Source: SAR202 cluster bacterium
GTDB taxonomy: Bacteria; Chloroflexota; Dehalococcoidia; Lucifugimonadales; Lucifugimonadaceae
Length of the DNA: 64,000 nt
Assembly (NCBI GenBank): GCA_016872495.1
Contig: VGZT01000007.1
Span: 1 to 64,000 of the forward strand
Reading direction: 5' to 3'
Of the stretch, positions 7,408-14,747 are shown in pieces. Under the pieces are notes generated by a model. It saw only the letters and a program-made list of their open reading frames with translations, did no database searches and was not told the origin of the DNA. A program made the position numbers and the translations under genes. The number at the start of each line of letters is the position of its first letter. Positions within the stretch are counted from its first letter, which is position 1.

Positions 7408-8562
7408 CTAGGCACCGTCCTGATAGACGCCAAAGGTGAACGCGTATACGGCAAACGCGTCTGAATTCGAGCGGAGCTTTATCTCTCGAATCCCGAACTC
7501 CGGGAGCTCAAGAAATCGGTAGAGCCGGGCCTCCTCGACCTTAAGAATGCTGCGCCCTTGATCGTCGAAGACGATGTCCGCGCCTGCCTCGTCCTGTTGC
7601 AGAGGACGGCCATCGATCTCGACCACGACATCGAACGCAACCGGCATGGCGGGACTGATCACGACATTTCCGCTTCGTCCGGCCACCCGGACCGCGATGT
7701 AGTCCTCCCAGTCCTCGGTCTGGCGCGCGTGGACGATGGCCTGTGCTTCATTGCGCCAGAGCCCCGACAGATACCACTTGTTGTGGGCGTGCCTCTCGTT
7801 GTCTTCGTAAAGATGAGTCTGGTCGGGCGCCTTGTAGTACAGCTCCTGGCCGGCATACGAGCCGAACGGGCCGTAGTTACGGTCGTAACCACCATAGAGC
7901 TCACGGGTGACGGTAATCGCCCGGGGGTCGGTCGCCGGCAGTTCGTAGCCGCCTTCGGGGATACCGGAGACGTCCCGGCCCGCCTCCTGGAGGGCCAGCC
8001 GGATCTGGCGTTCAGTCGCGAGGTATTCGCCCTCGCCGAAGTGCTGGTAGCGAATGCCGCCGCCGGAGTCGATCAGGTACTTGGCCGGCCAGTACGCGTT
8101 CTTGAACGCCCGCCATGTTGAGAATTGGTTGTCCTGGGCGACCGCGTACTGGATCCCGAAATCCTTGACCGCCATTCTCACATTGGCGGTGATCTTTTCG
8201 AACTCGAACTCGGGTGAATGAACCCCGATGATCGTCAGGCCGTGATCACGGTATCGCTCGTCCCAGACCTTCAGGTAGGGCAGCGTCCGGATGCAGTTCA
8301 CACAGGTGTAGGTCCAGAAGTCGATCAAGACGACACGCCGCTCGGACAGGAGCTGTTGAATCGTGACCGGCTCGGAGTTGATCCAGGGCGACAGTCCCGC
8401 CAGCTCCGGTGCAGCGCGGAATACGGACGTCGGCCGTGGCAGGAACCGCTCCTCGCCGGTGCCGGCCTGGCTGGGAGTCGGCGCCGCGCCCCCGCCACAC
8501 GCCAGCGCGAGGACGCTCAGAGCAAGTGAAGCTGCAATCAAGGATTCGCGCAGTAATCTCAT
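7408..8562 (-). CDS. TlpA/DipZ-like redox lipoprotein
   Basis: A 384-residue protein with lipoprotein signal (lipobox LALAC near residue 22) and a thioredoxin-fold domain. The active site is DFWTYTCVNCIRTLPYL (CVNC, near residue 88), followed by GVHSPEFEFE and WPAKYLIDSGG, as in the extracytoplasmic domain of DipZ-like proteins. A C-terminal beta-rich extension of about 170 residues follows. ATG 8562 has AGGGGTG seven bases upstream; the TTG two codons earlier is less likely. It sits 87 bases after the UGA-containing rhodanese gene on the same strand, making a three-gene redox/sulfur operon. Confidence 0.8.
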   Translation of the reverse strand: MRLLRESLIAASLALSVLALACGGGAAPTPSQAGTGEERFLPRPTSVFRAAPELAGLSPWINSEPVTIQQLLSERRVVLIDFWTYTCVNCIRTLPYLKVWDERYRDHGLTIIGVHSPEFEFEKITANVRMAVKDFGIQYAVAQDNQFSTWRAFKNAYWPAKYLIDSGGGIRYQHFGEGEYLATERQIRLALQEAGRDVSGIPEGGYELPATDPRAITVTRELYGGYDRNYGPFGSYAGQELYYKAPDQTHLYEDNERHAHNKWYLSGLWRNEAQAIVHARQTEDWEDYIAVRVAGRSGNVVISPAMPVAFDVVVEIDGRPLQQDEAGADIVFDDQGRSILKVEEARLYRFLELPEFGIREIKLRSNSDAFAVYAFTFGVYQDGA

Positions 8563-8649
8563 CGGCAAACACCCCTGTCGCGCGGACGCGCCGGAGGGCG
8601 TGCCTCCTGAAAAAAGGCACGTCAGGCGAACCGGTTCGGACGGGTCAGC

Positions 8650-9492
8650 CTACTTTTCGATCGGGGCTTCCAGCGCGTTGCCGTATTCGCCCCAGGAGGC
8701 GTCGTAGTTGCGGACCGAGCGGTAACCGAGCAGTTTGAGGACGAACAGTCCGTGCGCCGCACGGATGCCTCCCTGTCAGTAGGTGATCACATTCTTGTCG
8801 GGTGTGATGCCGTGCCTTGCCAGCAGGGAGCGCAGTTCGTCTCCGGCCTTTAGCGTTGGAATTTCGCCCCAGTCGACAAAGTTTTTCCACTCGAGGTGCA
8901 CCGCGCCCGGGAGCCTGCCCCCGCGCCTGGTGCCGCGGGCGTTGGCCCCCGTCCATTCTTCGTCGGTCCGGACATCCAGCAGAAGCGCGTCAGGCTTCCT
9001 GATGCAGCTGACCACCTGCTCCTTGGTCGCAATCCAGGAGGCGTCGGCCCTGGGACTGAAGCGTCCGGCCAACGGCTTCGGCACGGTCCGCGAGATTGCA
9101 CGGCCTTCAGCCAGCCACTTGGGGAACCCGCCATCGAGCACCTTGACCTTGCGGTGCCCGTAGTAGTTGAGCGCCCAAAACAGGCGTGGGGCGAAGTGCA
9201 GCTCGGAGTCGTAAGCGATCACCAGGGTGTCGTCAGAGATGCCCAGCGCGTTCATGGTCGAGGCGAACTCGGCCGGGCCCTGGACGTGCACGCGGTCCGG
9301 TCCCGCCTTGTAATAGTTGTCGCTGACCCCGACGGCGTTGGTGATGTGGACCCGCGCGTACGCGTCCGGGCGATCGGTGTCGACGACCCGGACCCCGGGG
9401 TCATCGATGTGCCGGGCAAGCCATTCAGTGGTAACCAGCAGGTCCGGGTCGACGTACCCGCGATCGCCAGGGGGCGCGGCTGACTGATTCAC
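8650..9492 (-). CDS. Rhodanese-type sulfurtransferase with in-frame UGA at the catalytic cysteine (probable selenoprotein)
   Basis: Two tandem rhodanese domains, 280 residues counting the UGA. The N-terminal domain has [19 protein letters not shown]. The C-terminal domain has [13 protein letters not shown] and then [18 protein letters not shown]. In thiosulfate/mercaptopyruvate sulfurtransferases the residue at the UGA (8776-8778) is the sulfur-carrying cysteine. The frame stays open and homologous for 41 more codons ([17 protein letters not shown]) to TAG at 8650-8652, the usual family length. A strong hairpin sits ten bases after the UGA. The GTG start at 9492 has GGAGGTGA a few bases upstream. 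Selenocysteine insertion is the best reading; a recent Cys-to-stop mutation or sequencing error remains possible. No Sec machinery lies in the window. Confidence 0.8.
8749..8765 (-). promoter_or_regulatory. SECIS-like hairpin after the UGA codon
   Basis: On the minus strand a perfect seven-pair stem, UCCGUGC / GCACGGA, closes a GGC loop. It begins ten bases after the UGA. Bacterial SECIS elements are short hairpins directly downstream of the Sec codon with G in the apical loop, and this spacing and 17-nt size fit that pattern. Weaker GAGG/CCUC pairing could extend it. Function is inferred; SelB binding cannot be judged by eye. Confidence 0.55.
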
Positions 9493-9576
9493 CGGTCACC
9501 TCCAGTGACTTGGCGTTTTCGAGCGGCCCGGAGCGTAGCACAGCATGGCTTCGGGCCGGATACGGCCCGCTAACTT

Positions 9577-9592
9577 TGTGATGGGAATCACA
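9577..9592. promoter_or_regulatory. CRP/FNR-family operator-like palindrome
   Basis: TGTGA-N6-TCACA is a perfect match to the CRP-type consensus half-sites. It sits in the divergent region between the rhodanese start (9492) and hemA. It is flanked by the direct repeat GCTAACTT at 9569-9576 and 9597-9604, the second copy being part of the palindrome GCTAA-C-TTAGC. It could control either or both directions. Which regulator binds is unknown. Confidence 0.6.
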
Positions 9593-9671
9593 TTGTGCTA
9601 ACTTAGCGATTATTGGACTCTTGATGAGACCGGGTCTCCGCGCGCAGCCGGATTCCATCCAGGGGTGGCTC

Positions 9672-10958
9672 TTGCAGTACTACATGGCGGGACTGAATCA
9701 CCGCACCGCTCCAGTCGAGCGGATCGCACGCGTTTCGGTTGGCTCCGAGGCGCTGCCCCACGTCCTCGACCGCCTCACGCGGATGGCCGGGGGCGGCGTT
9801 ATCGTCTCCACCTGCAACCGGACCGAGATCTACTCGGCGGCCGCCGATACCGGCCTCCTGCACCGCCAGGTGACCGAATTCTTCCGGGCGCTCGATGGAC
9901 GTTCGCCGGGCGCGGTCGACGACATCGCAGATCACCTCTACAGCTACACAGGCGATGGCGCGATTCGGCACCTTTTCCGGGTGGCGACGGGGCTCGACTC
10001 GATGGTTCTGGGCGAGGCGGAGATCGCCGGCCAGATTGCTGCTGCGCTGCGCTACGCCGGTGAGGCCGGCTCGGTGTCCGTGCCAGTATCGCGACTGTTC
10101 CACTACGCCCTCCGCGTCAGCCGGCGGGCCCGCAACGACACCGGTCTGGACCGGAACAGCCTGTCGGTGTCATCGATCGGCGTCCAGCTCGTAGAGCGTG
10201 CGACCGGCGGTCTGTCCGACAAGGACGTGCTGCTGGTGGGCGCCGGGGAGACCGGAAACCTCGCGGCCAGGACGCTCAAACATATCGGGATTCGCTCGCT
10301 CACGGTGACCTCGCGCCGGCCCGCCAAGGCGGCGGAGGCTGCCCGCGAGATGGGCGGGACGGCGATTCCGATGTCTGAACTGCCGTCGGCTCTGGCTGCC
10401 GTCGACGTGGTCATCACGTGCACGGCCTCGCCGGTGCCGATCCTGACCGGTTCGATGGTCCGTTCTGCGATGGAAGCTCGGCCGGGTCGGCCGCTGTTCG
10501 TTCTCGACCTGGCCGTTCCTGCCGATGTAGAGCTGGAAGCGCGCGCGGTTTCCGGCGTCCAGTTGTACGGGCTTGCGGACCTGCAGTCGGTGGCCGACGA
10601 ACACCGCGCCGTACGTCAGGCCGCTGCTGAGGCCGCCGACCGGTTCATCGCCGATCAGGTGACGCGGTTCAACGCTACTCTGACAACCGCCCACGCCGAG
10701 CCGGTTATCCGGACCATGGGCGAACGAGCCGAGGTGGCGCGGCAGCGGGAGCTCGCCCGTGCGCTGCGGCGGCTCAAGGGTCTGACGCCTGAGCAGATAG
10801 CCGTGCTCGACGCGATGACGAAGGCGATCGTGAACCGGCTGCTCGCCGATCCGATTGCGTCGTTGCGCGCCGGGGACGACCAGCAAGCGCTGGCTGTCAT
10901 CGCGCGCATTCTGGATCTAGAGGACGCGCCGGGACAGTCGGCACCCGATAAGGCGTGA
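9672..10958 (+). CDS. hemA: Glutamyl-tRNA reductase
   Basis: Catalyses NADPH reduction of glutamyl-tRNA to glutamate-1-semialdehyde, the first step of C5 tetrapyrrole synthesis. The N-terminal catalytic domain starts MAGLNHRTAPVE and carries the nucleophile in VSTCNRTEIYSA. GEAEIAGQI follows, then the NADPH-binding Rossmann domain (LLVGAGETGNLAARTL) and the C-terminal helical dimerisation domain (LTPEQIAVLDAMTKAIVNRLL). TTG 9672 preceded by AGGGGTGG gives the usual N-terminus; ATG 9684 is the alternative. hemL follows after 19 bases. The CRP/FNR-like site lies about 80 bases upstream. Confidence 0.93.
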   Translation: MQYYMAGLNHRTAPVERIARVSVGSEALPHVLDRLTRMAGGGVIVSTCNRTEIYSAAADTGLLHRQVTEFFRALDGRSPGAVDDIADHLYSYTGDGAIRHLFRVATGLDSMVLGEAEIAGQIAAALRYAGEAGSVSVPVSRLFHYALRVSRRARNDTGLDRNSLSVSSIGVQLVERATGGLSDKDVLLVGAGETGNLAARTLKHIGIRSLTVTSRRPAKAAEAAREMGGTAIPMSELPSALAAVDVVITCTASPVPILTGSMVRSAMEARPGRPLFVLDLAVPADVELEARAVSGVQLYGLADLQSVADEHRAVRQAAAEAADRFIADQVTRFNATLTTAHAEPVIRTMGERAEVARQRELARALRRLKGLTPEQIAVLDAMTKAIVNRLLADPIASLRAGDDQQALAVIARILDLEDAPGQSAPDKA

Positions 10959-10977
10959 CAAGCTGTCCACCGGCAAG

Positions 10978-12270
10978 GTGCCGTCGACGGTGAAGACCAC
11001 CCGATCTTCGGAACTGTTTTCACGCGCCAGGCGCCGCCTTCCAGGGGGCGTCAACAGCCCGGCCCGATCCTGGGGGAGTGTCGGCGGTGAGCCCCTCTTC
11101 TTCGCGCGCGGCCAGGGCGCGCACGTATGGGACGCCGACGGCAATGAGCTGATCGACTACGTCTGCTCATGGGGCCCGCTGATACTCGGGCACGCGCATC
11201 CGGCCGTCGTCAAAGCCGTAACAGAGGCGGCGGGCCTCGGGACGAGTTACGGTGCGCCGACCGAGGCAGAGGTTCAGATGGCCGAGCTGGTGTGCTCGGC
11301 AATGCCGTCGCTGGAGATGGTCCGGTTCGTGAACTCCGGCACCGAGGCGACGATGAGCGCCCTGCGGCTCGCGCGTGCAGCCACCGGGCGGCACAGGATC
11401 GTCAAATTCGAAGGCGCCTACCATGGCCACGAGGATGCGCTGCTGGTCAAGGCCGGGTCCGGCCTGGCGACCCACGGCGTCCCAACCAGCGCCGGCATCC
11501 ATCCCGGCTATGCCGCCGATACCCTCGTCGCGCCGTACAACGACCTCACGGCGGTCGAAAAGCTCTTCCGGGACAACCCGAAAGAGATAGCCGCGGTCAT
11601 CGTAGAACCGATTGCCGGGAACATGGGGGTCGTGCTGCCAGTGGCCGGCTACCTCGAGGGGCTGAGGGCGGTGACCCGCAAGCACGGGGCGCTCCTGATC
11701 TTCGACGAGGTTATCTCCGGGTTCAGGCTCGGCCTCGGTGGCGCCCAGGCCGCATATCGCGTAATGCCAGACATCACGACGCTCGGGAAGATCATTGGCG
11801 GCGGCCTACCGGTAGGCGCCTACGGCGGATCGGCGGAGGTCATGTCCCGGGTCGCGCCACTCGGGCCGATGTACCAGGCCGGAACGCTCTCCGGGAACCC
11901 ACTCGCAATGGCGGCCGGGCTGGCCACCCTGAGGGAGCTACAGAAACCGGGTACCTACGAGCGGCTTGAAGCGAAGGGATCTCGACTCGAAACGGGCCTG
12001 CGTAAGACCCTTGCACGCCGACAGGTTCCGGCGACGATCACGAGGGCGGGTTCGCTGCTGACGCTGTTCTTCAACCCGGGTCCGGTGACCGGCTGGGACA
12101 GCGCTTCAAGGTCGGATACCAGAGCATTCTCGAAGCTATTTCACGCCCTGGCCCGGAGCGGGGTTTACATCCCACCCTCCCAGTACGAAGCGTGGTTTCT
12201 CTCGCTGGCGCACTCTGAGGCAGACATCGACGCGACCATCGCGGCGGTCGACAGGGCCCTGGCCGCCTGA
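10978..12270 (+). CDS. hemL: Glutamate-1-semialdehyde 2,1-aminomutase
   Basis: A PLP-dependent enzyme that converts glutamate-1-semialdehyde to 5-aminolevulinate, the step after hemA. It is about 430 residues, normal for the family. Motifs are LPGGVNSPARSW near the N-terminus, RFVNSGTEATMSALRLARA, the PLP aspartate region LLIFDEVISGFRLG, and the Schiff-base lysine in TTLGKIIGGGLPVGAYGG. The start is GTG 10978; GTG 10990 would give the more family-like MKTTRSSELF and is a real alternative. It is co-transcribed with hemA. Confidence 0.93.
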   Translation: MPSTVKTTRSSELFSRARRRLPGGVNSPARSWGSVGGEPLFFARGQGAHVWDADGNELIDYVCSWGPLILGHAHPAVVKAVTEAAGLGTSYGAPTEAEVQMAELVCSAMPSLEMVRFVNSGTEATMSALRLARAATGRHRIVKFEGAYHGHEDALLVKAGSGLATHGVPTSAGIHPGYAADTLVAPYNDLTAVEKLFRDNPKEIAAVIVEPIAGNMGVVLPVAGYLEGLRAVTRKHGALLIFDEVISGFRLGLGGAQAAYRVMPDITTLGKIIGGGLPVGAYGGSAEVMSRVAPLGPMYQAGTLSGNPLAMAAGLATLRELQKPGTYERLEAKGSRLETGLRKTLARRQVPATITRAGSLLTLFFNPGPVTGWDSASRSDTRAFSKLFHALARSGVYIPPSQYEAWFLSLAHSEADIDATIAAVDRALAA

Positions 12271-12391
12271 CCTGGCCGTCCGCTTCCCCCCGTACCCGTT
12301 CGCTGGCCGGGCGTCCGCCCGCTTCTGCCCGGGGGCCACGCGGGCCGGACCGATTCGCGACTGCACCCGCTGAAGGGCGCCGGTAATTGAA

Positions 12392-12422
12392 GAGGCCGGT
12401 CCGGGAGGGGTTGACCGGCCTC
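12392..12422. terminator. Hairpin between convergent hemL and secreted-protein gene
   Basis: Ten-base stem GAGGCCGGTC / GACCGGCCTC with an 11-base loop lies between two convergent stop codons. There is no clear T run, so it is a candidate bidirectional terminator rather than a textbook one. Confidence 0.5.
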
Positions 12423-12454
12423 AAGATCGCCTGGTCTGGCAGGCTGGGCTAGAG

Positions 12455-12967
12455 CTAGATGTCGGGCTGAGCCGTACGGGGCGCAAAGAAGAAGGGTTCA
12501 GTCCCGGGAAGCGGGATAGCCGGGAACCACATCTCGGCTTCGTGCCCGGGGCCCGGCTTGAATCGGAAGTGGTGGAAATGCCGAGGCTCTCCGAGCTTTG
12601 GCAGCATGAACTCGTGCTCGAATGGGCTCCTGTGGAAGCCCGGGCCGAGCTTGTCGACCGCAGCCGGCCTGGCCTCGATCCACTTGCTGATGTCGTCGGC
12701 TTCCTGCTGCTTGAGCTTGCCGGCCTCAACCATGGCCTGCAGCATAGCCTTGACGCCTTCGGACGCAAGCGAAGCACGCGCTTTCGCGAGGGCATCCGAG
12801 AGTCTTTCCGGCTCGACGCCGAGATACTCGGCAGTGCGTTCGATGACTTTCTCTCGGGGTTTTCCGCCATCCCACGGCGGCGAAGCAACTGCGACACCCG
12901 CGACGAGCGCACCGGTTGCCGCCAGGCCGGTCACGGCCAGAACGATGACTCGCTTCCTCAGCCGCAT
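12455..12967 (-). CDS. Secreted small helical protein, DUF2680-like
   Basis: A 170-residue protein with a signal peptide (MRLRKRVIVLAVTGLAATGA, cleavage near AVASPP). A helical domain follows, with KVIERTAEYLGVEPERLSDA and KLKQQEADDISKWIEARPA. The tail is His/Pro/Phe-rich. The helix-turn pattern ending in KxxQQEADxI resembles DUF2680-type exported proteins. ATG 12967 has AGGAG six bases upstream; the longer open frame upstream is not needed. It is a paralogue of the next gene, sharing the helical segment and the following RPA..KLG stretch. The function is unknown. Confidence 0.7.
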   Translation of the reverse strand: MRLRKRVIVLAVTGLAATGALVAGVAVASPPWDGGKPREKVIERTAEYLGVEPERLSDALAKARASLASEGVKAMLQAMVEAGKLKQQEADDISKWIEARPAAVDKLGPGFHRSPFEHEFMLPKLGEPRHFHHFRFKPGPGHEAEMWFPAIPLPGTEPFFFAPRTAQPDI

Positions 12968-13050
12968 GTTTGACTCCTGTCCGGTCATCGAACATCGACG
13001 CGGCCGACTGTAGCGGCGGTTTCTGCAGAAATTTTCAAGGAATACCTTAA

Positions 13051-13090
13051 GAATTGACCGGCCCCGTGCGAACACGGGGCCGGTCAATTC
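13051..13090 (-). terminator. Long perfect hairpin after the duplicated-repeat secreted protein gene
   Basis: A perfect 18-base inverted repeat (13051-13068 and 13073-13090) around a CGAA loop starts 23 bases beyond the stop of the gene at 13113. It is very stable. Only a weak T-containing tail follows, but position and stability favour termination before the next paralogue. Confidence 0.7.
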
Positions 13091-13112
13091 GGGGCGGGGA
13101 GGGCAGGGCAGA

Positions 13113-13670
13113 TCAGGGCGTTGGGGACGGCTTAGCCGGCTGTTCGAACGGTGGCATCCGGTGCTTCCCGTGCCCTTTGAAACCACCTCGGCCGTGGCCG
13201 TGTCGGCGCTCCTTGCCTGTGCCGACATCACCAATCCCGAGCTTCGAGGTTGCTGCGGGACGGCCTTTAAGCCACGCCTGGATGGCGTCGGATTCCTGCT
13301 GCGTTATCTTTCCCTTTTCGACCGCGGCAGCGAGCTTTGCCGAGATCCGCTCTTGTCCTACCGCGGCGCGGGCCCTGGTGATGGCGCCGGTGAGCGCCTC
13401 AGGCGCGATCCCCAGCTCTCCGGCCGCCTTTTCCACGACCTGGCTCTGCGGCCTTCGATCGCCCGAAGCGGCTTTCACCGCGGCGCGGGCCCTGGTGATG
13501 GCGCCGGTGAGCGCCTCAGGCGTGATCCCCAGCTCTCCGGCCGCCTTTTCCACGACCTGGCTGTGCGGCCGCGGATCACCCGGAGCGGCCATGGCGGTGC
13601 CGCCGGTGATCGCCACCAGCGCCGCCAGCGCTACGACGGGGCCGAGGACCATTCGCCTGCGAATCTTCAT
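13113..13670 (-). CDS. Secreted small helical protein with internal 39-residue duplication
   Basis: A 185-residue protein with a signal peptide (MKIRRRMVLGPVVALAALVA, cleavage near AMAAPG). It has two near-identical 39-residue modules containing SQVVEKAAGELGITPEAL and then TGAITRARAAV. A GKITQQESDAIQAWLKGRPA segment shared with the neighbouring paralogue follows, then a His/Gly/Lys-rich tail. It resembles DUF2680-type exported proteins. The start has an AGGGGG site just upstream. The pair may be stress or envelope proteins; nothing shows a biochemical role. Confidence 0.7.
   Translation of the reverse strand: MKIRRRMVLGPVVALAALVAITGGTAMAAPGDPRPHSQVVEKAAGELGITPEALTGAITRARAAVKAASGDRRPQSQVVEKAAGELGIAPEALTGAITRARAAVGQERISAKLAAAVEKGKITQQESDAIQAWLKGRPAATSKLGIGDVGTGKERRHGHGRGGFKGHGKHRMPPFEQPAKPSPTP
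13360..13590. repeat. Tandem 117-bp duplication inside a coding region
   Basis: Positions 13360-13476 and 13477-13590 are two tandem copies with a 117-bp period (39 codons), so the frame is kept. About the first 85 bases of each copy are identical except for one base. Divergence is concentrated at the downstream end of each copy, indicating a recent duplication. Confidence 0.85.
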
Positions 13671-13838
13671 CTTGACCCCCTTGGATGCCTGTCGTCGGAC
13701 TCGATGGAACTATACTGCGAAGGAAATCTGAAGAAAATATCATGGGCCGCCGCCAATGGAGCCGTTTTCAGCAACGACCCGTTCGCCCGCGACGAGATCG
13801 GCGACCTGGAGCGCGTTTGTCCGCGTGATCCCGTCAGG

Positions 13839-14747
13839 CTAGCGGGCTATCTCTTTGGCCGCGCGTGGGGGGATGACCAGGACCGGGTGCCGCGCCGATC
13901 GAACCACGCGGTCGGTGACGCTGCCGAGCACCCATCCGGTCCGGCCCGTGAAGCCCCGGGTGCATAGCGCGATGATTGCGGACTCTTCCCCGTTCGCGGC
14001 ATTGACAAGCTCCTGTTCGGCCGGCCCGCTGAAGACCTCACAGCGCGTTCGGATGCCGAGCTCGCCAACCTGAACGGCGACCTTCTTCAGATACTCCATG
14101 GCGACGTCGGCCGGGGACTGGTAGTAGCGGGCCGCGCCGCCCAGCGTGACCGGCTTCTCGGTTGCACGCACCAGCACGATGTCGCTCCCAAGACGCCGGG
14201 CGTAGCTGGTCGCGTATTCGAGCGCGGTGGCCGCCAGTGCGGACCCGTCCAGGCCAACGATGAAGGAGGGGGGCTTTGTCCAGTGCCGGAGGGTACTGCG
14301 TACCAACTCAGGTCGAATCAACATGACGGGGACCTTGCTCGACTTGATCACACGGTCGGCCGTGCTCCCGACCAGCTCGACTCCTCCGTCGACCCGGGCG
14401 TGCGGGGACATCACGATCAGTTCGCAGCGCGCGCGCTCGGCCGCGGCCGCGATCTCGTCCGCCGGGTCGCCTTGCTGCGCAAGGACCTCGTGGTGCACGC
14501 CCTTTGCGCCAAGGCCACTTCCGATGACGCCCAGATAGTCGTTCGCCTTCATCTGGCCCTGGTCGTTACCCGCAACGTTCAGGAGGATCAGCCGGGCGCG
14601 AAACTTCTGGGCCAGCTCGATCGCATAGGTGAGGATCGAAGCGCTGATCTCCGACCCGTCGAGCGGGACGAGAACGCTGGTTTCGGGCGGCGGAATGCCG
14701 GGTGCCTTTCGCCCCCGCTGCATTCCCGGCCGCCGCCCTGTTGGCAT
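13839..14747 (-). CDS. Tandem universal stress protein (UspA x2)
   Basis: A 302-residue protein with two UspA domains. The first has TSVLVPLDGSEISASILTYA, ending in SPHARVDGGVELVGSTADRV. The second starts FIVGLDGSALAATALEYA and ends LCTRGFTGRTGWVLGSVTDR. The G-2x-G-9x-G(S/T) nucleotide motif is recognisable in both, so it may bind ATP. Its ATG follows directly on the stop of the FAD/Fe-S oxidase gene (TAG-ATG), so it is the last gene of a three-gene operon. A stress role is inferred from the family. Confidence 0.85.
   Translation of the reverse strand: MPTGRRPGMQRGRKAPGIPPPETSVLVPLDGSEISASILTYAIELAQKFRARLILLNVAGNDQGQMKANDYLGVIGSGLGAKGVHHEVLAQQGDPADEIAAAAERARCELIVMSPHARVDGGVELVGSTADRVIKSSKVPVMLIRPELVRSTLRHWTKPPSFIVGLDGSALAATALEYATSYARRLGSDIVLVRATEKPVTLGGAARYYQSPADVAMEYLKKVAVQVGELGIRTRCEVFSGPAEQELVNAANGEESAIIALCTRGFTGRTGWVLGSVTDRVVRSARHPVLVIPPRAAKEIAR

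Noticed and set aside
5886-7439. Long plus-strand frame (517 codons)
   Set aside because: It overlaps the UspA gene and lies antisense to the thioredoxin-like lipoprotein, both with clear motifs. It is an Arg-rich shadow.
8776-9492. Calling the rhodanese as a gene ending at the TGA
   Set aside because: This would remove the catalytic residue and the conserved C-terminal 41 residues that remain in frame. The longer reading to 8650 is preferred.
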